DNA of 64,000 nt from CF-162 sp040882565 (GCA_040882565.1 JBBEAZ010000042.1:62001-126000), one strand, 5' to 3'; counted from the first letter of the stretch, positions 33,760 through 43,127 are shown. The notes: a model not told the origin generated them from the letters alone. A program made the numbers and translations.

Positions 33760-34736
33760 TGCCGCAGACCCTCGCCGAGGCGGATTCGCGGATCGATGAA
33801 CCCATAGGCGACGTCCACGATCAGCATCGCCAGCACGAACAAGGTCGAGCCAAGGATAACGATGGCCATGATGCCGTCGTAGTCCCGCGAATTGACCGAT
33901 TCGTACGCGAACTGGCCGACGCCTGGTATGCCAAGCAGGGTTTCGACGAAGATCGACCCCGCGAAAAGGGCGGCGATTTCAAATCCGAGCAGCGTGACGA
34001 TCGGCAGGAGAGCGTTGCGGACGACGTGCCGGATCACGACGACATCGCCGCGGAGTCCCTTGGCGTGCGCGGTTCGCACGTGGTCCTGGTCAAGCACTTC
34101 GATAACCTGTGCGCGCATATAACGCGCCAAGCCCGCCACGCTCGGCAGCGTCAAGATCAGGATGGGCAGTATCGCCTTCTTCGAGAGCAGCCCTAAGTCG
34201 ATGCCGAAGTGTGTTGCGTCCGACCATCCGCCGCTCGGCAACAGCGACAGCTTGGCCGCAAAGAGCAACTGGAGGAGCGGCGTCGACACCAGCACCGGAA
34301 CCGACGAGAAGAAGAGGAACACCGCGATCGAAGCAGGGTCCAACCATGTGTTCCGTTTGAGCGCCGCCCAGGTGCCGAGCGGGATGGCGATCAGCCAGGT
34401 CAGGAAGATGACCACCACATTGATCTGGAGTGTCACCCAGAGCCGCGGCAGAAGTACGTCGTCCACGGGCACGCGATAGGTTGCGCTCGTGCCGAAATCG
34501 CCCTGAAGCAGGTTGCCGATGTATCTTGCGTACTGCTCCGGTACCGGGTCATTGAGGCCACGTTCTTCGCGTATGCGCTCGATCGTCTCGTCTGATGCGC
34601 GGTTGCCCGCCTGGATCTGGACGTAGTCGCTGGGCGCGAAGCGGCCGAGGGCGAAGGCGACGAACGACACGACGAACAGGACCACAGGGACGATGAGCAG
34701 ACGCCGGGTGATATACGAGGCGAGGCCCGCGGGCAT
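33756..34736 (-). CDS. Peptide/nickel-type ABC transporter permease (DppB-like)
   Basis: 326-residue permease. YITRRLLIVPVVLFVVSFVA is the usual first membrane helix of DppB/OppB proteins, and DPVPEQYARYIGNLLQGDFG is the conserved start of the periplasmic part. The EAA loop is in YMRAQVIEVLDQDHVRTAHA. It pairs with the DppC-like permease downstream and with the solute-binding protein gene 12 nt upstream. Confidence 0.9.
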   Translation of the reverse strand: MPAGLASYITRRLLIVPVVLFVVSFVAFALGRFAPSDYVQIQAGNRASDETIERIREERGLNDPVPEQYARYIGNLLQGDFGTSATYRVPVDDVLLPRLWVTLQINVVVIFLTWLIAIPLGTWAALKRNTWLDPASIAVFLFFSSVPVLVSTPLLQLLFAAKLSLLPSGGWSDATHFGIDLGLLSKKAILPILILTLPSVAGLARYMRAQVIEVLDQDHVRTAHAKGLRGDVVVIRHVVRNALLPIVTLLGFEIAALFAGSIFVETLLGIPGVGQFAYESVNSRDYDGIMAIVILGSTLFVLAMLIVDVAYGFIDPRIRLGEGLRQ

Positions 34737-34748
34737 TACGCCGTTATC

Positions 34749-36416
34749 TTAGCGGTTGATGGTGACGTAGCGCAGGTTCGGGATGACGAACGGCGGGAAC
34801 TCGAAGCCCTCAACATACGGCTTGACGAGGTAGCTCGCCTGGCCGTGGTAAAGCGGGATCCACGGCATGTCTTCCATGACCAACTCTTCAGCCTGCTGAT
34901 AAAGATCAAGGCGCGCTGCCTCGTCTACTTCTTCGTTGGCCTGATCGAGGAGCGCGTCGACATCCGGGTTCGAGTAAAGCGCCTCGTTGTTCGCGCTCTC
35001 CGAATGGAGCTTGACCTCGAGGAAGTTCTGCGGGTCCGGGTAGTCGGCGATCCAGCCGAGCGAGAACATCTGGAAGCTGCCCTCATCGATGTCCTGGAGG
35101 AAAAGGCCGAAGTCTTCCTGTTCGATCGTGATCGTCACGCCGAGGTTGTCTTCCCACATCGCCGTTACGGCCTGCAGGATGTCGGACGGCGCCGCACCTT
35201 GACCCGAGGTAAGGATCGTCACGTCCTCCAGGATGTCCGCGCCACCGGCGCCATCCAGCAGTTCTTGCGCAGCGTCAGGGTCGAACGGGATCTCGGGCAG
35301 CGATTCGTTGTAGCCGGGTATGCCCGGCGGTAGGATACCGTTCGCCGGGACGACGATATCGAGCAGGAACTCGCTCGCCAGGAACTCGCGGTCTATCGCC
35401 ATCGAGAGCGCATTGCGTACGTCGGGGTCGCTAAACGGCTCTTCCTGGGTATTGAAGCCGATGTAGTAGACGTCGAGCGAGGGCCCGGTGTGGTACTCGT
35501 CGTTCAAGTCGCTGCCGGGCTCGCGGACGCTCTCGACGTTGAGGTAACCAACGCCGGTCACGTCGACTTCATCGTTCTCGTACATCGTGAACGACGAGCC
35601 GCCCGAGAGGATGTACGTCACGCGCGCCAGCGATGGCTTCGGATCGAGATAGAAGCGCTCGTTCGCCTCGAGCACGATCTTGCTGCCGAGGTCCCACGAC
35701 CCCATCTTGAACGGGCCGGTGCCGTTCGGGTTCAGCGTCCAGTTGCCCTCAAAGCACGTCGAGTCGCCGACCTCGCGCTGGTCGACGACGAACGCTGTCG
35801 GATAGCTGAGCTTCTCCAGGAAGACGGAGCTCGGCTCCTTGATCGTGATCTCGAGCGTGCGCGGGTCGACCACACGAATGCCACTCACTTCCTCGGCGTT
35901 GCCGGCGGCGAAGTCCTCAGCGCCGACGATGTCGTCGAGGTATACATCGCCGACAGTCGATTGCGTGTCCGGGTTCAGGGAGCGTTCCATCGAGAACTTG
36001 AAGTCGTCCGCCGTCACAGGACGCGAGTTGTCGTGGAAGAGAACGTTGCTGCGGAGATGGAACGTGTACACGGTCTTTTCCGCGCTCTCGTCCCACGACT
36101 CGGCGATGTCAGGGATAAGATTCAGGTCGCGGTCAAACGAGACCAGGCCTGAGAAGATCTCGACGATGTACTCAGCCGACCCTGCGTCAGCGGCGCAGGC
36201 GGGGTCGAGCGTGATCGGATCGGGGCCGAAGAGCCGCAGCTCGCCCTCAACGCGATCGCCGAGGTCCGGGCCGTCGTCGCCGCTGTCATCCCCCGCCGAC
36301 GAACCGTCGTCGTCATCGCCGCCTCCGGCCAGCACCAGCACAGAGAGTCCGCCGATCACCACGATAAGGGCCACGACGATTCCGGTGAGAGTAAGGACCA
36401 GCCTGCGGGATTCCAT
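34749..36416 (-). CDS. ABC transporter substrate-binding protein, family 5 (peptide/opine-type)
   Basis: 555-residue solute receptor. LFGPDPITLDPACAADAGSA begins the family 5 fold, and FHLRSNVLFHDNSRPVTADD is the typical signature near residue 125. Unlike most Gram-positive-type receptors it has no lipobox. A hydrophobic segment (8-30) ends LVLAGGGDDDDGSS and leads into an Asp/Gly/Ser linker to about residue 55, so it is probably anchored by an uncleaved helix. The ligand could be peptides, nickel or sugars; it heads the transporter operon. Confidence 0.9.
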   Translation of the reverse strand: MESRRLVLTLTGIVVALIVVIGGLSVLVLAGGGDDDDGSSAGDDSGDDGPDLGDRVEGELRLFGPDPITLDPACAADAGSAEYIVEIFSGLVSFDRDLNLIPDIAESWDESAEKTVYTFHLRSNVLFHDNSRPVTADDFKFSMERSLNPDTQSTVGDVYLDDIVGAEDFAAGNAEEVSGIRVVDPRTLEITIKEPSSVFLEKLSYPTAFVVDQREVGDSTCFEGNWTLNPNGTGPFKMGSWDLGSKIVLEANERFYLDPKPSLARVTYILSGGSSFTMYENDEVDVTGVGYLNVESVREPGSDLNDEYHTGPSLDVYYIGFNTQEEPFSDPDVRNALSMAIDREFLASEFLLDIVVPANGILPPGIPGYNESLPEIPFDPDAAQELLDGAGGADILEDVTILTSGQGAAPSDILQAVTAMWEDNLGVTITIEQEDFGLFLQDIDEGSFQMFSLGWIADYPDPQNFLEVKLHSESANNEALYSNPDVDALLDQANEEVDEAARLDLYQQAEELVMEDMPWIPLYHGQASYLVKPYVEGFEFPPFVIPNLRYVTINR

Positions 36417-36495
36417 CAGTCTGCTCGGGATACGAGGAAGGGGTGGATCACAGTTTGCCGCATGATATCAGCGCCGGGAATCGGGCGGCAAGGCA

Positions 36496-38319
36496 TCAGT
36501 CGCCTTTCTCCTCTTCCTCGTCGTCCGGCAGGTCGATCGTTAAGTGCAACTCCTTGAGCTGCTCTTCGCTGATACGGGACGGCGCGCGGGTCATCGGGTC
36601 TGACGCCGATTTCGTCTTCGGGAAGGCAATCACCTCCCGGATATCCGGCTCTCGCAGGAGCACAGCCATCAAGCGGTCAATCCCCGCGCCGATGCCCGCG
36701 TGCGGCGGCGCACCGAACTCGAACGCCTCCAGCATGTGTCCGAAGCGCCGCTGCGCCTCCTCCTCGGAGATCCCCAAACGCCGGAAGACCGCCTCCTGCA
36801 CCTCCCGCTGGTGGATCCGGATCGAGCCGCTGAACAGCTCCCACCCGTTGCACACGCAGTCGTAGGCATGCGAGCGCACCGCCCCGGGGTCGGACTCCAT
36901 GATCGGCAGGTCCTCCAGGCGTGGCGAGGTGAACAGGTGGTGCGACGCGACCCAGCGCTCCTCCGTCTCGCTCCAATCAAGGAGCGGGTACTCCGTCACA
37001 AATACGAACGAGAGGACATCCGGATCGGCGAGCTCCAGCCGCGCCGCTAGTTCCCGGCGGAGCGGGTCGAGTGCCTTGTTCGCAGCGGGCTCCTTGTCGG
37101 CAACCATCAGCAGCATGTCCCCACGGGACGCACCGGCCACACGCGCCATGGCAGCCGCCCGCGCGGGCGTGAAGAACTTCGCGACGGGCGACTTGATGTC
37201 GTCTTGCGTGAGCGAGTCCAGGTCTCCCGAACCGAGGAGTTGCATCGAGACGAGGCCTTTTGCGCCGTAGCCCTGGACGAACGTCGTCAAGTCGTCCACT
37301 TGCTTGCGGCTCATCTCGGCGCCCCCCGGCACCGCGAGGCCGCGCACGACGCCGCCGGCGGTAATGACGCTCTTGAACACCTGGAACTCGGAATCCGCGA
37401 GTACCTCGTTGAAGGTCACAAGCTCGAGGCCGTAGCGCATGTCCGGCTTGTCGCAGCCGAAGCGCCGCATCGATTCCGCGTAGGTGATCCGGGGGAAGGG
37501 ATGCTCCTCTATACGAAAGTCCGGCGTCATCTCCTTCACCAGGGCACAGTAGAGTTCCTCCATCAGGCCTAGGATGTCTTCCTCGTCGGAGACGAAGCTC
37601 ATCTCGAGGTCAAGCTGCACGTGTTCCGGCTGGCGGTCGGCGCGCAAGTCTTCATCGCGAAGGCAGTGCGCGATCTGGAAGTACCGCTCGAAACCGGCGA
37701 CCATCAACAGTTGTTTGAACTGCTGAGGCGACTGCGGAAGCGCATAGAACTTGCCCGGGTGGATGCGGCTGGGCACGACGTAGTCACGCGAGCCTTCCGG
37801 CGTCGGGGCGGTGATGATCGGCGTCTCGATTTCGATGAATCCCTTATCGCCGAGGTAATTGCGGATGAAGCGAACAAAGTCGTGACGGCGCACGATGTTC
37901 CGGCGCATCCGCTCCCGGCGCAGGTCCAGGTAGCGGTACTTCAGGCGCAGCAACTCCTCAACGTCAGTCTCTTCGGCGATATAGAAGGGCGGCGTCTTGG
38001 CAGGATTGAGGATCGTCACCTGCTCGGCATGGATCTCGATGTCGCCGGTCGGCAGGTTTGGGTTCTCAGTGCCTTCCTTACGCTTGCTGACGGCGCCGCC
38101 GATTCGAACGACGTACTCGCCGCGCAATGTCTCCGCTTCCTTGAACGCGGCCGCGGCGTCCTGGGGACTGAAGACGATCTGGACGAGGCCCGTGGCGTCA
38201 CGCAGGTCGATGAAGATCAGTCCGCCGTGGTCGCGCCGGCGATGGACCCAGCCCGCTAGCGAGACGTTTTGGCCGGCATCCGACGCACGCAATTCACCGC
38301 AGGAATGGCTCTTGAGCAT
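36496..38319 (-). CDS. aspS: Aspartyl-tRNA synthetase
   Basis: 607-residue class II synthetase of the bacterial type. It has an N-terminal OB-fold anticodon-binding domain (VSLAGWVHRRRDHGGLIFID). The catalytic core includes RYLDLRRERMRRNIV and FIEIETPIITAPTPEGSRDY, with a bacterial GAD insertion between motifs 2 and 3. Motif 3 is GAGIDRLMAVL near the C-terminus, and the tail is acidic. Whether it is discriminating or also charges tRNA-Asn cannot be told without knowing if asnS exists. A TATAGT box 9 nt before the ATG suggests leaderless transcription. Confidence 0.97.
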   Translation of the reverse strand: MLKSHSCGELRASDAGQNVSLAGWVHRRRDHGGLIFIDLRDATGLVQIVFSPQDAAAAFKEAETLRGEYVVRIGGAVSKRKEGTENPNLPTGDIEIHAEQVTILNPAKTPPFYIAEETDVEELLRLKYRYLDLRRERMRRNIVRRHDFVRFIRNYLGDKGFIEIETPIITAPTPEGSRDYVVPSRIHPGKFYALPQSPQQFKQLLMVAGFERYFQIAHCLRDEDLRADRQPEHVQLDLEMSFVSDEEDILGLMEELYCALVKEMTPDFRIEEHPFPRITYAESMRRFGCDKPDMRYGLELVTFNEVLADSEFQVFKSVITAGGVVRGLAVPGGAEMSRKQVDDLTTFVQGYGAKGLVSMQLLGSGDLDSLTQDDIKSPVAKFFTPARAAAMARVAGASRGDMLLMVADKEPAANKALDPLRRELAARLELADPDVLSFVFVTEYPLLDWSETEERWVASHHLFTSPRLEDLPIMESDPGAVRSHAYDCVCNGWELFSGSIRIHQREVQEAVFRRLGISEEEAQRRFGHMLEAFEFGAPPHAGIGAGIDRLMAVLLREPDIREVIAFPKTKSASDPMTRAPSRISEEQLKELHLTIDLPDDEEEEKGD

Positions 38320-38328
38320 GGTGGAACC

Positions 38329-38334
38329 ACTATA
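38329..38334 (-). promoter_or_regulatory. -10 box for a leaderless aspS transcript
   Basis: TATAGT on the minus strand ends 9 nt before the ATG at 38319; a CTGACC lies 17 nt further upstream as a possible -35. No Shine-Dalgarno is present. Confidence 0.5.
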
Positions 38335-38364
38335 CCGGAGCGCTGGGCTACGGTCAGGGAGCGG

Positions 38365-38970
38365 CTACGAGCGGCGGCGCGACTTGACGACGACGCTGCC
38401 GGCCCAGTAGTCGTAAAATGCCCGGCGTTCCTTGTTGCCGACCATCATGATGTACCCGGTGAAGGCGACAACCGCCGAGATCATGTAGCCGGTGAAGCGA
38501 ATAAACGCGTGGACGGCATCAATCGGCTCTCCCGTCGTTGTCACGACACGCAAGCCGAAGGCCGCCTTGCCCGGCGTCGCGCCGTCGAGCGACCAGAAGC
38601 CAACGCAATACAACAGCGGGAACAGAATCGCGAACATGATCACGACCAGCGGCTTGTCGACGACAAGAGCCATGGCGCCGATCGGAATCGCAATCAGCGC
38701 AAGGTCAATTGCGGCGGCTGCCATCCGCAGAGGAACACCAACGTAAATGAACGGGCGGGGTTCCGCGTGGGCGAAGTCGTAGCCACATGCGCCGCATTGG
38801 CTGGAGTTCGGTTCGGTGCCATGGTGACATTCCGGGCAAGGTTTGGAGATGATCTGTGCCGCGAACGCCGTCGCGGTCGCCGACTTCCGTTCGAGTTCGG
38901 CGTTGCAACTCCCGCAAAATTGGGCCAGGCTGCCGAGGGTGCAGCCACACTTGTAGCAAAGTACGCTCAT
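38365..38970 (-). CDS. Double zinc-ribbon RDD-family membrane protein
   Basis: 201-residue protein. Two N-terminal zinc ribbons (CYKCGCTLG with CGSC, then CPEC with CGACGYDF) occupy residues 5-65. An RDD domain follows with about three membrane helices; the family Arg-Asp core lies in PLRMAAAAIDLALIAIP and TPGKAAFGLRVV. RDD proteins are often transport-related or stress-linked but poorly understood. It is transcribed opposite to the M23-vWA gene with a shared 135-bp spacer. Confidence 0.85.
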   Translation of the reverse strand: MSVLCYKCGCTLGSLAQFCGSCNAELERKSATATAFAAQIISKPCPECHHGTEPNSSQCGACGYDFAHAEPRPFIYVGVPLRMAAAAIDLALIAIPIGAMALVVDKPLVVIMFAILFPLLYCVGFWSLDGATPGKAAFGLRVVTTTGEPIDAVHAFIRFTGYMISAVVAFTGYIMMVGNKERRAFYDYWAGSVVVKSRRRS

Positions 38971-39051
38971 GGTGTCTCCCGTGGTCGAATGGCTCTACGT
39001 TCAAAGACGGCCTTTCGCCTCAGGGGTTACACATCCTCTACCATTAGTTGC

Positions 39052-39080
39052 TTGACTCGTTCGTCCCTTCTACCTAACCT
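39052..39080 (+). promoter_or_regulatory. Promoter of the M23-vWA gene (TTGACT-N17-TAACCT)
   Basis: TTGACT at 39052-39057, a 17-nt spacer, TAACCT at 39075-39080. Start near 39087, about 20 nt before the ATG at 39106. Confidence 0.65.
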
Positions 39081-39105
39081 TAACCGCGATCACCTGCTAC
39101 CCCAG

Positions 39106-40788
39106 ATGATGCGATCCGTCCCCCTCGTCACCACCGCCATTGTCATCGCCGCTGCCATCGCCCTCGGCAGCGGTGGCTCCGCTCGCGCCGATCAGCCCGT
39201 CGACCTCTGGCTCCCCTGGGAAGGCGGCGCCCTCTGGACCTACACTCAAGGCCCGCACGGAAACAACCTCGAGGCGCTCGACTTCCAACCGCCGGATGCA
39301 GGCGGCAGGGCCTGCGAGGCGTTCGACTCCTCGTTCTGGGTGACCGCAGCGGCAAACGGCAGAGTCGTCACCCGCGCCAACGGCATTGAAATTGATCACG
39401 GCGGTGGCTTCAGCACCGGCTACTATCACCTGGACAACCGGGTCGTTGAGAACGGCCAGACCGTCACCGCCGGCCAACGGTTGGGCACGCCCGGCTGTTG
39501 TCCCGACGGCGCAGTCGAGGGTTGCTGGGCAACCGGGCCACATCTCCACTTCTATACGGTCTACCGCGGCGCTCGCCAGCTTGCCGCCGGCCTCGACCTG
39601 GGTGGCTGGCTTGTTGCCGGCGATGGCTGCCTCGTCCGTAACCAGGAACGCGTCTGCTCCGATTCCCGCATCGTCTCGAACTCGCCTCGCTCAGCGGACG
39701 GCTCCCCGTCCGGCCGCGCCGATATCGTCCTCATTATCGACACGTCAGCCAGCGTCAGGGCGTGGCCCGGTGAGCCGTCCCGCGTCGACGCGGCGATGGC
39801 GCTGCTCCAGGCCGCTGGTGATGACGACAATGTAGCCGTGGTCGCGTTCAACTCAAAAGTCAATGTCCGAACAGGCCTCAAGCCCGTCTCGGACGGGGGC
39901 TACATGTCCGCCGAGGTCGTTGAAGCGGTCCATTCGCCCGATACCGGCGGCCGCACCAACATCCGAGCCGGCCTCGCCGCCGCCTGCAGCGAGATCCTGG
40001 GTCACGGGACGGCGCCGGCAAGAGCGGCGGTGCTAATCACCGACGGGCGTCATAATGTCGGCAGCATGAAAGACGCCGAGACGTGCCTGGTCGAAAGCGG
40101 CGTGCCCGTCTTCGCCTATGGCATTGGCAACAACAATCGCGTCCTCCTCCAACGCATCGCCGACGACACCGGTGGCGACTACAAGAAGCTATCGGACGTC
40201 GATGACCTCTACTGCGAGTTCCGCCGCATCCGCAGCCTGACAAGCGGCGACCCGCCTGGAAGCTGCTCAGCCTATCAGGTAGCGCCTGGAGATCGGCTGT
40301 CACTACCCTTCCACGTTCCGCCCAACCAGGACCAGGCCACGCTCGAAATCCGCTGGCGAGAGCGGCCGGTCGCCGGAGAAGCGACGAGCGGCGGTTCTCG
40401 GCTTCACACAACGCTCCTCAGCCCCTCCGGCACGCCGATTGAACTACCATTGGCGGGCGTGCAGCTCGACGCCGGCCAGGAGTCAATCAGTTACAAGATC
40501 ACGAGACCTACTACCGGCGTGTGGTACCTGAGCGTCGACGCTGACAACGTGCCGGACGATGGACTCTACGTCACGTTCGCGGGGCGCACCATCCCGCATA
40601 TCACGCCCACTGCGCAGGAAACACCCACTCCCGAACTGTCGGCCAGCCCAACCGTTGAACCCGTAACCTCGTCGCCCACGGCGGCGCCGTCGCCGACGCC
40701 TTCGTTGAAGCCGCTTGAGACGCGACCACCGACGTTCTCGCCGACGCCGACGCCAAAACCGCTGGAGACCCCGCCGCCCAACGACTAG
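39106..40788 (+). CDS. Secreted M23 (LytM-like) peptidase domain fused to a von Willebrand A domain
   Basis: 560-residue exported protein. The signal peptide ends near SGGSARA-D (residue 28). An M23/LytM-like domain follows: IEIDHGGGFSTGYYHLDN and GPHLHFYTVYRG carry the H..D and HxH-type zinc ligands, and GQTVTAGQRLG is a typical loop. The vWA domain begins ADIVLIIDTSASV, the MIDAS metal site (about 205-217), and includes AVLITDGRHNVGS. The remainder has a beta domain and a Thr/Pro/Ser-rich repeat tail. Combining cell-wall hydrolase and adhesion-like modules suggests cell-surface or matrix remodelling. The ATG at 39106 is the first of two adjacent ATGs. Confidence 0.85.
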   Translation: MMRSVPLVTTAIVIAAAIALGSGGSARADQPVDLWLPWEGGALWTYTQGPHGNNLEALDFQPPDAGGRACEAFDSSFWVTAAANGRVVTRANGIEIDHGGGFSTGYYHLDNRVVENGQTVTAGQRLGTPGCCPDGAVEGCWATGPHLHFYTVYRGARQLAAGLDLGGWLVAGDGCLVRNQERVCSDSRIVSNSPRSADGSPSGRADIVLIIDTSASVRAWPGEPSRVDAAMALLQAAGDDDNVAVVAFNSKVNVRTGLKPVSDGGYMSAEVVEAVHSPDTGGRTNIRAGLAAACSEILGHGTAPARAAVLITDGRHNVGSMKDAETCLVESGVPVFAYGIGNNNRVLLQRIADDTGGDYKKLSDVDDLYCEFRRIRSLTSGDPPGSCSAYQVAPGDRLSLPFHVPPNQDQATLEIRWRERPVAGEATSGGSRLHTTLLSPSGTPIELPLAGVQLDAGQESISYKITRPTTGVWYLSVDADNVPDDGLYVTFAGRTIPHITPTAQETPTPELSASPTVEPVTSSPTAAPSPTPSLKPLETRPPTFSPTPTPKPLETPPPND

Positions 40789-40811
40789 GCGGTGTTACGA
40801 TTTCCTCGGCA

Positions 40812-42002
40812 ATGATCGAGCGCGGACCGATTTCGCTTTACCTGCATGTCCCCTTCTGCTCCCTTAAGTGCTCGTACTGTGACTTCAACTCCTACGCCGG
40901 GCTCGACGACCTCGTACCTGCGTTCGTCGAGGCGCTTTGCGCCGAATTGGCGCTCTGGTCGCCTCACGTCGCGGGGCGGCCGGTCGAGACTGTGTTCTTC
41001 GGCGGCGGCACCCCGAGCCTCCTGCCACTGTCTGACATCCAACGCATTCTTGCGGCGGCGCATGAGCACTATGAGCTTGTTCCTGGTGCGGAGATTTCCC
41101 TTGAAGCGAATCCCGGCACGGCCGATCGTGAATACTTTGCGGGCCTCGTCGCGGCCGGTGTCAACCGCTTGAGCCTCGGCTTTCAGTCGATGCACGACGA
41201 TGAGCTGGCCGCGCTAGACCGCATCCACAACGCCGCCGAGGCCGTCCAGTGCTATCGCTGGGCGCGCGAGGCGGGCTTCGAGAGGGTCAGCGTCGACCTG
41301 ATGTACGGTCTCCCTGACCAGCCGATGGGATCGTGGCAAGAGACCGTCGACCGGGCGATTGATCTGGCCCCGGACCACATCTCGGCGTATGCGCTGACGG
41401 TCGAAGACGGCACGAAGCTCGCGTATGACGTCGAGCACGGCAACTTGCCGGGGCCGGACGGTGACGTGCAGGCCGAGATGTACGAGTGGGCGCAGGGCCG
41501 GTTCGAGACAGCGAGCTACAACCAGTACGAGATCTCGAACTGGGCGCTCCCGGGCGAGGAATGCCGGCACAACCTCGTCTACTGGCAAAACGGCGAGTGG
41601 CTGGGCCTGGGCCCCGGGGCGCACTCGCACTGGGGCGGCTTCCGCTTTGCCGACGTCTATTCGCCGAAGCAGTACGTCCGCCTCGTGCGGGAAACGACGC
41701 CGCCGCCTGTTGGTGATCCTGCCACGGCACTGGAGGCAATGAGCCAGGTGACGTTTGTCGATCCACAACCACTCCACCTACAGATGGCGGACACAGCCAT
41801 CCTGGCCCTGCGCCTGAACGAAGGGCTCGAGCTAGACGCCTTCGAACGCCGCTTCGGCCAGCGCTTCGAGGACAGGTACGGCCCGGTCCTCGCCGAGGCC
41901 ATTGAGCTCGGCCTCTTGGAACGAGCCAACGGCCGCGTCCGCCTCACCGATCGAGGACGCTACCTCGCCAACGAAGTGTTCGTGCGCCTGCTTCCCGACT
42001 AG
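40812..42002 (+). CDS. hemW: Radical SAM protein HemW (coproporphyrinogen III oxidase-like)
   Basis: 396-residue radical SAM protein of the HemN family. Cys16, Cys20 and Cys23 in FCSLKCSYCDF bind the cluster. VFFGGGTPSLLP, EANPGTADREY and RLSLGFQSMHDDEL follow the family order. Proteins of this length are HemW heme chaperones rather than true HemN oxidases; the HemN-specific N-terminal extension is absent. A heme-delivery role would fit the cytochrome b subunit of Sdh in this genome. The ATG at 40812 is 23 nt after the M23-vWA stop. Confidence 0.9.
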   Translation: MIERGPISLYLHVPFCSLKCSYCDFNSYAGLDDLVPAFVEALCAELALWSPHVAGRPVETVFFGGGTPSLLPLSDIQRILAAAHEHYELVPGAEISLEANPGTADREYFAGLVAAGVNRLSLGFQSMHDDELAALDRIHNAAEAVQCYRWAREAGFERVSVDLMYGLPDQPMGSWQETVDRAIDLAPDHISAYALTVEDGTKLAYDVEHGNLPGPDGDVQAEMYEWAQGRFETASYNQYEISNWALPGEECRHNLVYWQNGEWLGLGPGAHSHWGGFRFADVYSPKQYVRLVRETTPPPVGDPATALEAMSQVTFVDPQPLHLQMADTAILALRLNEGLELDAFERRFGQRFEDRYGPVLAEAIELGLLERANGRVRLTDRGRYLANEVFVRLLPD

Positions 42003-42012
42003 CCCACTTTCT

Positions 42013-42038
42013 CGTGGGTCAGGGCCCCAGCCCTGACC
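42013..42038. repeat. Interspersed 26-bp palindromic repeat, copy 2
   Basis: Identical to 26652-26677 over 26 bp, here in the 57-bp gap between the convergent hemW and HDAC-like genes. The GGTCAGGGC/GCCCTGACC stem extends by one G-C pair. It could double as a bidirectional terminator hairpin, although no T-run follows. Confidence 0.8.
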
Positions 42039-42059
42039 CGGGCCGCCTCCCTGCGGCCC

Positions 42060-43094
42060 TTACGATAGCCCGTGCACTTCCCTGATCCGCCCGAGCAATG
42101 CGGTGATGTCCGGCCCGCGAATCGCCGGCGCCGAACCCAGAGGATCGGGCGTAAAGTCCTTCCCGAGCAGCGCGTCAAAGCAGGCATGCGCCGACCAGGA
42201 AATTGCCGTGTGGTCATAGCCGCCCTCCAGCGCAAAGACGATCCTTCCGTCGCACAACTCGTCGGCGAGGTCCCGCAGCAACGAAGCGATCTGAAAGTAC
42301 CCCGCTGTGCTCACCAGCATCTGCGCGAGCGGATCGGCGAAATGCGCGTCGAAGCCAGCGGAGACCAGGACGAACTGCGGCTTGAAGCGGTGCACGGCCG
42401 GGACACAGACCTCGCGGTACGCCGCGAAGTACTCGGCGTCGCCGCACCCGCGGGGCAACGGCACATTAACGATCGCGCCGCGACCGGGCCCTTCCCCCAT
42501 CTCGGACCAGTCTCCGGTGCCGGGATAGAACGGATACTGGTGCGTCGAGAAGTAGAGCACTCGTCCATCACCATAGAAGGCGTCCTGCGTACCGTTGCCG
42601 TGGTGTACGTCGATGTCGATAATTGCGATGCGTTCGAGCCCCCGGCGCTCGAGCAGATGGACAGCAGCGATGGCCACATTGTTGAACAAGCAAAAGCCCA
42701 TCGCGTGACCCGGCGTCGAGTGGTGGCCAGGTGGCCTCACGAGGCTGAACGCGCGATCCACGCCTCCGCCGAGAACGGCGTCCACCGCCGCCAGCACGCC
42801 ACCGGCCGAGCGCAGCGCGGCGTCGTACGAACGCGGCACGACGTAAGTATCCACGTCGAGCCAATGGTTGCCTCCCCCCGCCGCCAGCCGGACGAGTTCG
42901 ATCAGCGCCGGGTCGTGCACCAACCCCAGGTCATCGCGGGTCGCGTCGCGGGGCGTTAGCGCCTCTAGTTGGGCCAGCACACCGGCCGCTTCAAGGTGAG
43001 ACATGATCGCGCGCAGGCGACCGGCCGATTCGGGGTGCCCCGGTACGTCGTGCTCGAGATAGACAGGATCATAGACATAGCCGGCCCGAGACAT
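42060..43094 (-). CDS. Histone deacetylase-family hydrolase (acetylpolyamine/acetoin-type amidohydrolase)
   Basis: 344-residue zinc-dependent deacetylase. LVRPPGHHSTPGHAMGFCLF contains the HH dyad, DIDVHHGNGTQDAFYGDG the zinc-binding Asp and His, and LEGGYDH the C-terminal signature. Bacterial members deacetylate acetylpolyamines or small amides rather than histones. A TAACAT box ends 6 nt before the ATG at 43094, and the gene diverges from selB across 48 bp. A functional tie to selB is not evident. Confidence 0.9.
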   Translation of the reverse strand: MSRAGYVYDPVYLEHDVPGHPESAGRLRAIMSHLEAAGVLAQLEALTPRDATRDDLGLVHDPALIELVRLAAGGGNHWLDVDTYVVPRSYDAALRSAGGVLAAVDAVLGGGVDRAFSLVRPPGHHSTPGHAMGFCLFNNVAIAAVHLLERRGLERIAIIDIDVHHGNGTQDAFYGDGRVLYFSTHQYPFYPGTGDWSEMGEGPGRGAIVNVPLPRGCGDAEYFAAYREVCVPAVHRFKPQFVLVSAGFDAHFADPLAQMLVSTAGYFQIASLLRDLADELCDGRIVFALEGGYDHTAISWSAHACFDALLGKDFTPDPLGSAPAIRGPDITALLGRIREVHGLS

Positions 43095-43100
43095 GGCGCG

Positions 43101-43106
43101 ATGTTA
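43101..43106 (-). promoter_or_regulatory. Candidate -10 box of the HDAC-like gene
   Basis: TAACAT on the minus strand ends 6 nt before the ATG at 43094; leaderless spacing. The -35 is weak, so support is modest. Confidence 0.35.
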
Positions 43107-43127
43107 ACACCGCGAAAATGGCCGGTA

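Noticed and set aside
38269..39105. Upstream extension of the M23-vWA gene
   Set aside because: It overlaps the RDD gene on the other strand and has no family similarity; a signal peptide and promoter fix the start at 39106.
42013..42038. Plain intrinsic terminator between hemW and the HDAC-like gene
   Set aside because: The hairpin has no T-run and is identical to a copy inside tlyA, so it is better explained as a dispersed repeat, though it may still aid termination.
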